DNA from: Candidatus Woesearchaeota archaeon
Lineage (GTDB): Archaea; Nanobdellota; Nanobdellia; Woesearchaeales; B29-G15
Direction: 5' to 3'
Length of the DNA stretch: 64,000 nucleotides
NCBI GenBank assembly: GCA_017610005.1
Contig: JAFCCU010000006.1
Span: 1 to 64,000, forward strand
The notes under the pieces are model-generated. The model was not told where the DNA came from. It ran no database searches and saw only the letters and a list, made by a program, of their open reading frames with translations. Every line of letters starts with the position of its first letter. Positions within the stretch are counted from its first letter, which is position 1. Shown here in pieces: positions 36,712-44,316 of this stretch. The translations under genes and the position numbers were made by a program.

Positions 36712-37494
36712 ATGAAATTAGGTTTAACTATTGGTGCAGGTGGTGCTCGTATGAGTGCTGTTGGACCAATTGTTGATTTCTTGCAAGAAAAAGGTATTAA
36801 GTTTGATATGTACTCTGGTTCTTCTGGAGGGGGTGCCGCTGCACTCTATTATGGAATATTTGAAACTAATAAAGTTGCATGGGATATCTTTACGAATCAA
36901 AGAGCAATTGATTTTTTCTTTAAAATGGTTGACCCAACAATTAGCAGAAAATCTATTTTTAAGGGTAATAAATTAAAAAAAATTATGACTGAATATTTCT
37001 TCCAAGATAAAACCTTCAAAGATCTAAGAATTCCTGCAATTGTTACTGCAACAAGTCTTACAACTAAAAAAACTGTTTATTTTGATAAAGGAAATTTAAT
37101 TGATGCTGCAATGGCTTCAGTTGCAGTCCCAGGAATTTATCCCCCTTATAAAATTAGAAAAGATTATTTTATTGATGGAGGGCTGCTTGAACCCCTCCCA
37201 GTTCAATGTTTGCTCGATAACGGGATAGATAAAGTAATCGCAGTTGATTTTTACAACACTGTTAATGAAAATGTTATTATGAAAAAAGGACACTTAATGG
37301 CACTTTCAATTTCAATGATACTTGAAAAGCTATCTCCCAACCCAAATCCAAAAAAAGTGTTTATAATCAAACCTAAATTTACATCACCTTCTTACAACAT
37401 GAAAAACTTCCATCACTGGAAAAAATTCTGGGCAGAAGGAGAACAAACAATAAAAGAGGTTTGGCCAAAACTTAGTAAGTGGCTAAAAGAATAA
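36712..37494 (+). CDS. Patatin-like phospholipase
   Basis: A 260-residue patatin-fold acyl hydrolase. The oxyanion loop GAGGARMS (about residues 8-15) is followed by the nucleophile elbow GSSGGGAA (about 36-43) with catalytic Ser, and the dyad Asp in FIDGGLLEPLP (about 155-165). No signal peptide or membrane segment is seen. It likely hydrolyses lipid acyl esters; since archaeal membranes use ethers, the substrate may be host, bacterial or dietary lipid. That is inference. A leaderless start is plausible (TATA-like aaatataaat at 36679-36688). Confidence 0.88.
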   Translation: MKLGLTIGAGGARMSAVGPIVDFLQEKGIKFDMYSGSSGGGAAALYYGIFETNKVAWDIFTNQRAIDFFFKMVDPTISRKSIFKGNKLKKIMTEYFFQDKTFKDLRIPAIVTATSLTTKKTVYFDKGNLIDAAMASVAVPGIYPPYKIRKDYFIDGGLLEPLPVQCLLDNGIDKVIAVDFYNTVNENVIMKKGHLMALSISMILEKLSPNPNPKKVFIIKPKFTSPSYNMKNFHHWKKFWAEGEQTIKEVWPKLSKWLKE

Positions 37495-37658
37495 TGAAAT
37501 ACTTTAACATAATATTTTTTATGGGTTTAGTCCTTTCAATTGGCATTTTCTATTCAGTTTTTTCAGAAAATTCTGTTGAATGTTATGGGGAATTGATCCT
37601 GATACTGGCGAAGAAGGGGGATGCGAAACTATTTGGTAGGTATTTCCTAACTTATTAA
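37494..37658 (+). CDS. Small exported peptide, probably frameshifted
   Basis: A 54-codon frame begins at an ATG sharing its A with the stop of the patatin gene (TAATG). It encodes a hydrophobic signal-like segment ending FSENSVECYG. The current frame then continues with an unlike basic tail. One base off, the sequence reads IDPDTGEEGGCETIW and stops, which looks more like a natural secreted end. A one-base deletion near 37590-37598 is suspected. Confidence 0.35.
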   Translation: MKYFNIIFFMGLVLSIGIFYSVFSENSVECYGELILILAKKGDAKLFGRYFLTY

Positions 37659-37729
37659 TCATGTTAATAATAGGGTATTTCATAGTTTATTCTAATTTGT
37701 GAGGTATAATTTATTTGCTCAAAAATGGA

Positions 37730-38197
37730 TTAAGGGCAAAGAAACCTTAAATATTCGGGATTAAAAAAGCTCTCCAATCCAATTGAATTTGGGGCGCCCC
37801 ATTCCCCCTGGATTTCCAATAACTCTTTTCTTACAACATCACTTATTTCAATATTGTTCCAATATTGTCTTGCTAGGACAAACTCCTCATTTACATTAGT
37901 CCCATAAATGGCAGTTGCTTCATTAGTACTTGCAGAATATTGCACAACAACAATTGAGCCAATACCTAGAACATCCATTGGTAAATCTTCATTACCTAAA
38001 GAATTTGCCTCAGAAGCCCTTACAAATCCAAGAAAAGGAATTCCTTCCAAATACCCATAAACATTTCTTAATAAGTAATTTACATCTCCTAAAGTTAAAG
38101 TGAAGTCATCTTCTTTGAAAACTTTAATTTCTAAATCCATAAATGGAACTTCTAAAGGTGCTTCTTTTGAAACATGTACTTGCTTATAGTCTGTCAT
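37730..38197 (-). CDS. Hypothetical protein
   Basis: A 155-residue acidic soluble protein with no recognised domain. The ATG at 38197 (MTDYKQVHV) is preferred over an upstream start at 38218. A TATA-like tttaatata lies 25-33 bases before it on the same strand. It is the last of three leftward orphan genes of similar size (37.7-39.7 kb), each with its own promoter-like gap. Composition is less lysine-rich than in the housekeeping genes. No function is proposed. Confidence 0.6.
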   Translation of the reverse strand: MTDYKQVHVSKEAPLEVPFMDLEIKVFKEDDFTLTLGDVNYLLRNVYGYLEGIPFLGFVRASEANSLGNEDLPMDVLGIGSIVVVQYSASTNEATAIYGTNVNEEFVLARQYWNNIEISDVVRKELLEIQGEWGAPNSIGLESFFNPEYLRFLCP

Positions 38198-38284
38198 AAT
38201 AATAAATATGCCAATCATGCTATATTAAATGGTGGAGTGGTAAGAACAACAACATCTCTCAAAAAGCTATTTTAAGGGAGAAAT

Positions 38285-38893
38285 CTAAATATTTTTTTCA
38301 TAGACTGTAATTTGCAAATTAGTGCCTAATTGGGGTGATCCTTCAAGTTGAGCTCTCTGTTTTTCAAAACCTTTTGGCCAATAACATCCAAAAAACGTAA
38401 TTTTGTCAAATCCTGGAATTACTATTTCGCCATCTCCATACAAAAGAAGTTTCTGCCCAGGAGAAGAATTTGCATCAGTCCAAGCCAGTAGTTCCGGAGA
38501 AGGCACTGGCCCTGTTAAAATCACCCCAATTGGAACATTGGCCTCAATAGGCCCTTGTATTGTCTTAATTTGACATTTTGTGACCCAGTATTTTTCTACT
38601 AAATGTTTTAAATTTACCTCTGCTTCTTCATATAAAACAGGATCACTTTCAAATCCGATGACATGGAGCCCATTGACGCCATTAAGTAAAGCAACAAGTC
38701 TAGAATCTCCCATATCAGGGACCAATACCCATTGATCTTTTGGGATTTCCCCTCGTCGCACCATTAAATTTATCCCAGTATTAGCAACAGCAACAACAGG
38801 AGGACCGTATTTTACCTTCCGGTAAGCTGATTTTTTTGCTACATCAATTTCTTGGAAATAGTCCTGTATCCCTAAAAGACTCTCCCCCCACAT
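38285..38893 (-). CDS. Rossmann-fold protein, methyltransferase-like
   Basis: A 202-residue protein whose core resembles class I methyltransferases. LVPDMGDSRLVALL (about residues 57-70) resembles the glycine-rich SAM loop, VIGFESDPVLYEEAEVNL (about 78-95) the second strand with its acidic residue, and GVILTGPVPSPELL the motif IV strand. The usual GxGxG is reduced, and the catalytic motif is not clear, so it may be a non-catalytic or divergent member. It has no operon partner, only orphan neighbours. Confidence 0.6.
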   Translation of the reverse strand: MWGESLLGIQDYFQEIDVAKKSAYRKVKYGPPVVAVANTGINLMVRRGEIPKDQWVLVPDMGDSRLVALLNGVNGLHVIGFESDPVLYEEAEVNLKHLVEKYWVTKCQIKTIQGPIEANVPIGVILTGPVPSPELLAWTDANSSPGQKLLLYGDGEIVIPGFDKITFFGCYWPKGFEKQRAQLEGSPQLGTNLQITVYEKNI

Positions 38894-39071
38894 GTAAACT
38901 ATTAATGAAATAACATTTAAAATAACTTCTAGACTTGAATAGTTATTTTGTATTTATTTTGTTAGGCTATCTCAACTGCTAATCTTTTTTACATTTGAAA
39001 AAATAATTTAAGAATATATTTATTCTAAAACTATGAAGATTAGTTCATTAGAATTGTGCATTGGATAAACG

Positions 39072-39650
39072 CTAATCCCACCAAAACTTAAATCCAGAAG
39101 AGGCCATTTCTTCTAAACTTATTTTATTTCGATCAAACATGTTCCTATTTCCTACCGAAGAAGTTACAATTCTAACAATGGGGCGGCCCCCATCTGAAAT
39201 ACCTGCAAATTTTGCAATATACCTTTTATGTTTATCTTTATCAAGAAGAGGATGAGATGCTGCGAGAAATCGTTGACCTGCATAATCTGAGACTAATTCT
39301 ATTTTGCCTAAACGCCCCTTGTGAATTTTTTTAAATTTTAAATCAGGTATAACTAATCCTACTGGAAAATTTAATGTTCCTGCCACCGTATTAGAAGGGG
39401 CCAGTATATGGGCCTCATAAATGGGTGATGTTTGATTGTTTCTTCTATCATAAATAATTGGAACAAAAGTAAGTTCTCCTCGAAGAGTCTCTGCTAACGC
39501 TTTTTGAAATCTTTCATCAATTGATTCTGGGGCTTGTACCCTAGCTATTGCAGCAGTACCTGATCTCCCAAGCAAATAGTGTCTAGCTTTCTCTTGAGCA
39601 ATAGGAACAGTTGCGTATGAAACTGTGCCTCCCCGTACAAATTGTGACAT
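39072..39650 (-). CDS. Hypothetical protein
   Basis: A 192-residue basic soluble protein with no recognised domain. It ends in SGFKFWWD. Beta-rich stretches are suggested around residues 60-130. A TATA-like tttaaa lies 24-29 bases upstream of the ATG on the same strand. The third member of the 37.7-39.7 kb orphan set. No function is proposed. Confidence 0.6.
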   Translation of the reverse strand: MSQFVRGGTVSYATVPIAQEKARHYLLGRSGTAAIARVQAPESIDERFQKALAETLRGELTFVPIIYDRRNNQTSPIYEAHILAPSNTVAGTLNFPVGLVIPDLKFKKIHKGRLGKIELVSDYAGQRFLAASHPLLDKDKHKRYIAKFAGISDGGRPIVRIVTSSVGNRNMFDRNKISLEEMASSGFKFWWD

Positions 39651-39726
39651 AAAAAAGGAGATAGGTAATCAAATTTAAAGGTTTGGTAAGCATCCAGAAA
39701 AGGTAGAATGGTTTAAAAGACAACAT

Positions 39727-40206
39727 CTAATCTAAAACAATAATTTTATATGTTAAATCAGCTCCGCAAAATCCTTCAAATGAAACATAAAATTCCCCTG
39801 ATTTTTTTGGTGTAAAAGAATGATAAATTAAGTCATCACATCCAGACTTTTCATAAGCCTTGCCTAACTCAAACTCCTCAGAATTAAATTGGAGATTAAA
39901 TCTTAAGCACCCTCCGGTTCGCCCCCTAAGATTATGGATTCCAGGTAGATACCTCCAAAAACATCTTGGGGAATTCCGGTAGCTATAAGTGCTTAAAATA
40001 AATTTTTCACCTTGTTCAATTGTAATTGTCTTAACAACACCCTCAGATTCAGCCCACTCTTCAGAATCAAAGTCCCAATCTCCATTTTTATATGGCAATT
40101 TCTTATATTCAATGCTCTCAACAAATCCCGAGAATAATAGTTCAAAGATTGGTGGGATTAAAAGTATTATTGCAACGAAAATTAAAATTTTTAATATTTT
40201 TTTCAT
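39727..40206 (-). CDS. Membrane-anchored or secreted protein, beta-rich
   Basis: A 159-residue protein with an N-terminal hydrophobic segment (residues 4-27) and an outer domain with Cys residues in PRCFWRYLP, GGCLRF, GCDDLIYH and GFCGADL, perhaps two disulfides. The strand pattern YHSFTPKKSGEFYVSFEGF recalls small beta-sandwich pre-peptidase-like domains (inference). The ATG at 40206 shares a base with the stop of the upstream lipoprotein gene (TAATG), so the two are probably coupled and act together at the cell surface. Confidence 0.65.
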   Translation of the reverse strand: MKKILKILIFVAIILLIPPIFELLFSGFVESIEYKKLPYKNGDWDFDSEEWAESEGVVKTITIEQGEKFILSTYSYRNSPRCFWRYLPGIHNLRGRTGGCLRFNLQFNSEEFELGKAYEKSGCDDLIYHSFTPKKSGEFYVSFEGFCGADLTYKIIVLD

Positions 40207-40475
40207 TATACACAATTACCTTCAAGGCACTTTGCATTTCTCATTGTAATCTTAGTGCATTCTGCACACTTTGCAAAGTCTGCCGGCGTGCATTGTGTAT
40301 TAACATATTCATGTCTTGCGGCATTTTCTTCTACATTAACAGCTTCCCCGTCACAATTAAGGCAACACGCTTCTCCGTAATTAGTTACTACACAATCTTC
40401 ATTGGTTTTGCAAGATTTGATATTTGGAGTACACGCAACAAGCAAAATTAACATTAATATTATTAATAATTTCAT
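40206..40475 (-). CDS. Small Cys-rich lipoprotein
   Basis: An 89-residue exported protein. The hydrophobic leader ends with the lipobox LVAC (Cys 15). The mature part has about ten Cys (CKTNEDC, ACCLNCDG, QCTPADFAKCAEC, KCLEGNC), the pattern of a compact disulfide-bonded domain. It is translated with the membrane-anchored protein that follows (TAATG junction). Function unknown. Confidence 0.7.
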   Translation of the reverse strand: MKLLIILMLILLVACTPNIKSCKTNEDCVVTNYGEACCLNCDGEAVNVEENAARHEYVNTQCTPADFAKCAECTKITMRNAKCLEGNCV

Positions 40476-40610
40476 TGAAATTACCCCCAGTTTTTGATCT
40501 ATAATGGAATATGGCTTAAAAACCTTTCTGAAAAACTAACTTATCCCTATTACACATATAAAAAGGTGAGATATTCAGCCAAACACACTTCCCCCCTCAA
40601 ACCACAAACC

Positions 40611-40618
40611 TTATAAAC
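40611..40618 (+). promoter_or_regulatory. TATA box of the sulfur operon
   Basis: ttataaac lies 26-33 bases before the start codon of the ArsR-type gene. With a leaderless mRNA, transcription would begin at or near the ATG at 40644, within or at the edge of the downstream palindrome. Confidence 0.6.
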
Positions 40619-40619
40619 A

Positions 40620-40643
40620 CTATATGAACCTCAATTCATATAG
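40620..40643 (+). promoter_or_regulatory. Perfect palindromic operator for ArsR-type repressor
   Basis: ctatatgaa at 40620-40628 and ttcatatag at 40635-40643 are exact reverse complements with a 6-base spacer (cctcaa). The core ATATGAA-N6-TTCATAT has the shape of known ArsR/SmtB operators. It fills the gap between the TATA box and the ATG of the regulator gene, so binding would block RNA polymerase loading. Autorepression is inferred. Confidence 0.75.
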
Positions 40644-40967
40644 ATGGAACAGCCTAAAAACAACTACTATCTGTTCTTTGAGCTATTGGCAACCCCATTA
40701 CGAATGGAGATAATCTCTCTCCTAAAACAGGGGTCTATGAACGTAGGGTCAATATCAACAAGTCTCAAGGAAGAACAATCTAAAATTAGCCATGCCCTTC
40801 GAAGACTTGCAGAATGTAATGTCATAACAATGGAAAAGAAAGGTAATTTTAGATACTATTCACTCAACAAAAAAACAATTGTACCTATACTAGAAATTAT
40901 TGATAAACATGTTATGACTTGTTGCTCTGTTTGTAGATATTTGGGAAGAGGGAAATGCAGTCATTAA
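40644..40967 (+). CDS. ArsR-family transcriptional regulator with C-terminal Cys cluster
   Basis: A 107-residue winged-helix repressor. The domain spans residues 10-80 with SKISHALRRLAECNVI as recognition helix region and NFRYYSLN as the wing. The C-terminal end has four Cys in TCCSVCRYLGRGKC, suited to metal, persulfide or Fe-S sensing. It opens an operon for sulfur transfer (PP-loop ATPases, IscS, IscU) and overlaps the next gene by 13 bases. A perfect palindrome lies just before its start. It is likely an autoregulator responding to sulfur, cysteine or metal status; the signal is inference. Confidence 0.88.
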   Translation: MEQPKNNYYLFFELLATPLRMEIISLLKQGSMNVGSISTSLKEEQSKISHALRRLAECNVITMEKKGNFRYYSLNKKTIVPILEIIDKHVMTCCSVCRYLGRGKCSH

Positions 40968-41488
40968 TTAAGCAAGTTAAAGCGAATATCAAAGAGCATC
41001 AGATGTTCAAGAAAGGTGAAAGGGTAGCTGTTGCAGCATCAGGGGGCAAAGACTCGATTGCGCTGATTAGAATTTTAAAAGAGCTTGGGTATGAAATTGT
41101 TGCCTTGAGTGTTGATAATGGGATAGAAAGCTACTCTAGAGAGGATACTGAAAATTTAAAGAAAGTTTGTGATGAACTTAATGTTGAATTGAAGGTTTAT
41201 TCCTTTAAGGAAATATTTGGGAAGGGTGTTGACGATTTGAAGCTTAATAATCCATGTCCAATATGTGCTGCGCAAATAAAACGGATAATTAGTCATAAAG
41301 CTCTCGCATTAGGATTTGATAAAGTAGTACTGGGGCATAATAAGGATGATAGATTAAATGTGCCAAAAAAACAGGGGAATGTTGAAATTGTAATGCCCAT
41401 GTATAACATTCCCGAGTTAGATGTTATGGCGCTAGGAATTCCTCAGGTGCATTGCCCATACAAAAACAAATACAGGGAGTTGTTTTAA
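40955..41488 (+). CDS. PP-loop ATPase (TtcA/TtuA-like), short paralogue
   Basis: A 177-residue adenylating enzyme homologue of tRNA 2-thiolation proteins. The PP-loop AASGGKDSIAL is at residues 28-38, the CxxC of PCPICAAQIKR at about 101, and GHNKDDRLN at about 131. The last motif lacks the usual DDxxxT/E pattern (the paralogue downstream has GHNLDDEAQ). The C-terminal third and zinc finger of the full family are missing; it ends with a new segment CPYKNKYRELF. It may be a specialised or decayed partner of the next gene, with which it overlaps at TAATG. Confidence 0.85.
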   Translation: MQSLIKQVKANIKEHQMFKKGERVAVAASGGKDSIALIRILKELGYEIVALSVDNGIESYSREDTENLKKVCDELNVELKVYSFKEIFGKGVDDLKLNNPCPICAAQIKRIISHKALALGFDKVVLGHNKDDRLNVPKKQGNVEIVMPMYNIPELDVMALGIPQVHCPYKNKYRELF

Positions 41489-42309
41489 TGTCAATTGAAC
41501 AAAAAGTAAAAGACACCATAAAGAAATATAAGCTCTTTAAGAAGAAAGATAAAATTGCAGTTGCAGCATCAGGGGGGAAGGATAGTGCTACTGCATTATA
41601 TATATTGAAGAAGTTAGGTTACAATGTAACAGCTTTAACAGTGGATGCTTTGATTGGTAATTATACAAAAGAAAACTTGGAAAATCTAAGAGCATTCTGC
41701 AAACAATATGACATTCCCTTGATTGAGATTAATTTTAAAGATGAATTTGGAGCAAAGTTATGCTACTTAAGATCTCTATTACAGTCAAAAGGTTTCAAAT
41801 ACAACTCATGTACAATCTGCGGAGTGCTGCGAAGGCATCTTGTTAACAAATATGCAAAGAAGTACAAGTTTGACAAGTTAGTTACTGGGCATAATTTAGA
41901 CGATGAAGCGCAAGCTACCTTGATGAATATCTTTCGCAATGATCACTTGCGTTTCAAGCGAATGGGCCCCCTTGTTGGCACAGTTAATTCAAAGAGATTT
42001 GTGCAAAGAGTAAAACCGTTATACTTTATTTATGAAAAAGAAATTATCAAATTTACAAAGAAGATGAAATGGCCAATGGTTTATGCACCTTGCCCTTGCG
42101 GGACAATTGCCTACAGAACTGATGCAAAAAAGTTTCTCTTAGAATTTCCAGATAAAGTAAAAAAGAATATTGTTGAATTTGCAATCAAAAATAATCCAAA
42201 AATAAGAACAGAAGCAACAATTAAAGCTTGCACAATCTGCGGAGAACCAAGTAATAATGATGTCTGCAAAGCGTGCGAACTCCTAAAAGCTGTAGCTGGA
42301 GGGATTTAG
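41488..42309 (+). CDS. PP-loop tRNA-thiolation ATPase (TtuA/NcsA/TtcA family)
   Basis: A 273-residue enzyme that adenylates a tRNA base before sulfur insertion. PP-loop AASGGKDSATAL (about residues 27-38), CTICGVLRR (about 110-118), GHNLDDEAQAT (about 134-144) and CPCGT (about 204-208) give the catalytic and Fe-S Cys sites. The end carries a zinc-binding CTICGEPS and CKAC, as in TtuA/NcsA. The usual N-terminal zinc finger is absent. The ATG at 41488 matches the start of the conserved domain and overlaps the previous stop. The IscS downstream could supply the sulfur. Probable product is 2-thiouridine or 2-thiocytidine in tRNA. Confidence 0.9.
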   Translation: MSIEQKVKDTIKKYKLFKKKDKIAVAASGGKDSATALYILKKLGYNVTALTVDALIGNYTKENLENLRAFCKQYDIPLIEINFKDEFGAKLCYLRSLLQSKGFKYNSCTICGVLRRHLVNKYAKKYKFDKLVTGHNLDDEAQATLMNIFRNDHLRFKRMGPLVGTVNSKRFVQRVKPLYFIYEKEIIKFTKKMKWPMVYAPCPCGTIAYRTDAKKFLLEFPDKVKKNIVEFAIKNNPKIRTEATIKACTICGEPSNNDVCKACELLKAVAGGI

Positions 42310-42357
42310 GATGCCGGGGAGTTTCTGCTCACCGAGCACAACTGTGAGGGATGAAAA

Positions 42358-43485
42358 ATGAGAGTCTATCTTGATAATGGTGCTACTAGTAAAACTGATG
42401 AACGAGTTGTAGAGGCAATGCTGCCTTACTTTACTGAAGATTATGGTAATCCTGCTTCACTTCATACTTTCGGGCAGACTGCCTTAGAAGGTGTTAAGAA
42501 AGCAAGGGAAAAGCTTGCCAAATTTATTAATGCCGAAGCTGATGAAATAATTTTCACAAGTGGTGGCACTGAGTCTGATAACATGGTTATTCAAGGCATT
42601 GCAAAAGAGGGAGATCATATCATAACAACCAAAATTGAACACCCTGCAATCTTAGAATCTTGCGCAGCAATGGAAAAAAGAGGTGTAGAAGTAACTTACT
42701 TAGATGTTGACAATGAGGGTTATGTTAAACCAGAAGTGTTAAAATCAGCTATTAAGAAAAACACTAAGCTTGTAAGCATTATGATGGCCAATAATGAAAT
42801 TGGAACCATCCAAGATATGGAAAAACTTGGTGCAATATGTAAAGAAAAAGGAGTTTTATTTCATACAGATGCTGTGCAAGCAGTTGGAAAAGTTTCAATT
42901 GATGTAAAGGCCATGAATATTGATTTGTTATCTGCTTCAGGTCATAAAATCCATGGGCCCAAGGGCATTGGAATATTGTATGTTAAAAACGGAATCAAAG
43001 TTAGGCCTTTAATTTTCGGAGGAGGCCATGAAAGTGGCATGCGCTCTGGAACTTCTAATACTACTGGTATTATTGGCTTTGCTAAAGCAATTGAACTATG
43101 CAATGTGGATGTTAAAGAAATGGTAAGACTGCGTGATAAGATTATAGATAGCTTATTAGAGCTTCCTGACTCACGTTTAAACGGACCTAAAGATCGTTTG
43201 CCAAACAATGTCAATGTTGCATTCAAGTATATTGAAGGTGAAGGTATTTTATTGCATCTAGATGGTGCAGGAATTGCTGTTTCAACTGGTTCAGCATGTT
43301 CTTCACTTTCACTAAAACCAAGCCATGTGCTTTTAGCAATTGGTCTTAAGCCAGAAAACTCGCATGGTTCTGTAAGAATTACTTTAAGCAGATACAATAC
43401 TGAAGCTGAAGTAGATTATTTTCTAAAAGAATTAAGAGGGGTTATAACAAAATTAAGGGCATTAAGTCCTTTCGGAGGTAAATAA
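42358..43485 (+). CDS. iscS: Cysteine desulfurase IscS/NifS
   Basis: A 375-residue PLP enzyme that takes sulfur from cysteine as persulfide. GGTESDNM (about residues 70-77), HTDAVQAVG (about 170-178), the PLP lysine in SASGHKIHGPKG (about 194-205) and the catalytic Cys in STGSACSSLSL (about 311-321) are present. The Cys loop is of the IscS type. It has its own GAGG Shine-Dalgarno before the ATG and sits between the thiolation ATPases and IscU, so it can serve both tRNA thiolation and Fe-S assembly. In archaea this enzyme is less common than the Suf system. Confidence 0.95.
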   Translation: MRVYLDNGATSKTDERVVEAMLPYFTEDYGNPASLHTFGQTALEGVKKAREKLAKFINAEADEIIFTSGGTESDNMVIQGIAKEGDHIITTKIEHPAILESCAAMEKRGVEVTYLDVDNEGYVKPEVLKSAIKKNTKLVSIMMANNEIGTIQDMEKLGAICKEKGVLFHTDAVQAVGKVSIDVKAMNIDLLSASGHKIHGPKGIGILYVKNGIKVRPLIFGGGHESGMRSGTSNTTGIIGFAKAIELCNVDVKEMVRLRDKIIDSLLELPDSRLNGPKDRLPNNVNVAFKYIEGEGILLHLDGAGIAVSTGSACSSLSLKPSHVLLAIGLKPENSHGSVRITLSRYNTEAEVDYFLKELRGVITKLRALSPFGGK

Positions 43486-43486
43486 A

Positions 43487-43867
43487 ATGGCATTATATTC
43501 AGATGTAGTTATGGATCACTTCAAAAATCCAAGAAATATTGGTAAACCAAAAAAATGGGATGCAGTGGGTCAAGTCGGCAACGCCATATGCGGTGATGTA
43601 ATGTATATTTACATTAAAGTAGATGATAATATTATCAGTGATATTGGCTTTGAAACAATGGGCTGCGCAGCGGCCATTGCCACAAGCTCTATGGTAACTG
43701 AAATTGCAATGGGCAAAACCCTAGAAGTGGCAGAAAACATCACTCGTGAAAAAGTAGCAGAAAATCTTAAAGGATTACCTCCAGTAAAGATGCATTGTTC
43801 AAATCTTGCAGCTGATGGCATTAGGGAAGCGATTAAGAACTATAAGGAAAAAGTCAATAAGGAATAA
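43487..43867 (+). CDS. iscU: Iron-sulfur cluster scaffold IscU
   Basis: A 126-residue scaffold on which 2Fe-2S and 4Fe-4S clusters form. The three ligand Cys are in GNAICGDVM (about residues 32-40), TMGCAAAIATSS (about 59-70) and VKMHCSNLA (about 101-109), with the Asp after the first Cys retained. Length and order match IscU. One base separates it from the iscS stop. It ends the sulfur operon and is convergent with the HEPN gene. Confidence 0.95.
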   Translation: MALYSDVVMDHFKNPRNIGKPKKWDAVGQVGNAICGDVMYIYIKVDDNIISDIGFETMGCAAAIATSSMVTEIAMGKTLEVAENITREKVAENLKGLPPVKMHCSNLAADGIREAIKNYKEKVNKE

Positions 43868-43872
43868 ATTGT

Positions 43873-44316
43873 TTAAAAAAAAAATTTTGCATTGTCAAGA
43901 CTTTCTTTAGCGGGAAGAATATTTGCCTGTGGAAGTTTTCTATAGGTAAATTTTCCCCTTTTGGTTTTTTCACTTTTAAAAATCCCAAGAAGGACATCAG
44001 CTTTGATAATAGATTTCCTATAAATTTTTAAAAGTTCAACATCAAGTTCTCCACTACTCACAAAAGCATTTAATGATTCATAAGTTTTTTTGTGTTCCTC
44101 TGGAGGGCCAAGTTTAATTTTTTTTCTTAACAAATATGCTTTTGCAGTGTAAAATATAGCATAATAACTATGGCTAATCACTGCGCTATAATAAGTTTCA
44201 GGCTTTTTAATTCTGAAGGTCTTAGTTTGAATTACAGGTAAACTGGACATTAAGAATATTATTTGAGCAAGTTTAATCTCATTTGCGGCTCTTAGAATAA
44301 ACAATTTTAAATCCAT
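43873..44316 (-). CDS. HEPN-domain protein
   Basis: A 147-residue all-helical protein of the HEPN superfamily, with YYSAVISHSYYAIFYTAKAYL near residues 45-64 as the core helix. A clear Rx4-6H RNase motif is not visible. The ATG at 44316 is used rather than TTG at 44322. It overlaps the end of the MNT nucleotidyltransferase gene, the usual order for HEPN/MNT pairs, which are toxin-antitoxin modules in many archaea. Here the HEPN protein would be the toxin and MNT its partner, which blocks it by adding nucleotides or by binding. This is inferred from the family. Confidence 0.8.
   Translation of the reverse strand: MDLKLFILRAANEIKLAQIIFLMSSLPVIQTKTFRIKKPETYYSAVISHSYYAIFYTAKAYLLRKKIKLGPPEEHKKTYESLNAFVSSGELDVELLKIYRKSIIKADVLLGIFKSEKTKRGKFTYRKLPQANILPAKESLDNAKFFF

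Noticed and set aside
38894-39071. Short frame MKISSLELCIG between orphan genes
   Set aside because: Eleven codons without ribosome-binding site; treated as intergenic.
42310-42357. Small hairpin tgctc-acc-gagca before iscS as a possible riboswitch
   Set aside because: Stem of 5 bp in a 48-base gap; too little structure to support a regulator.
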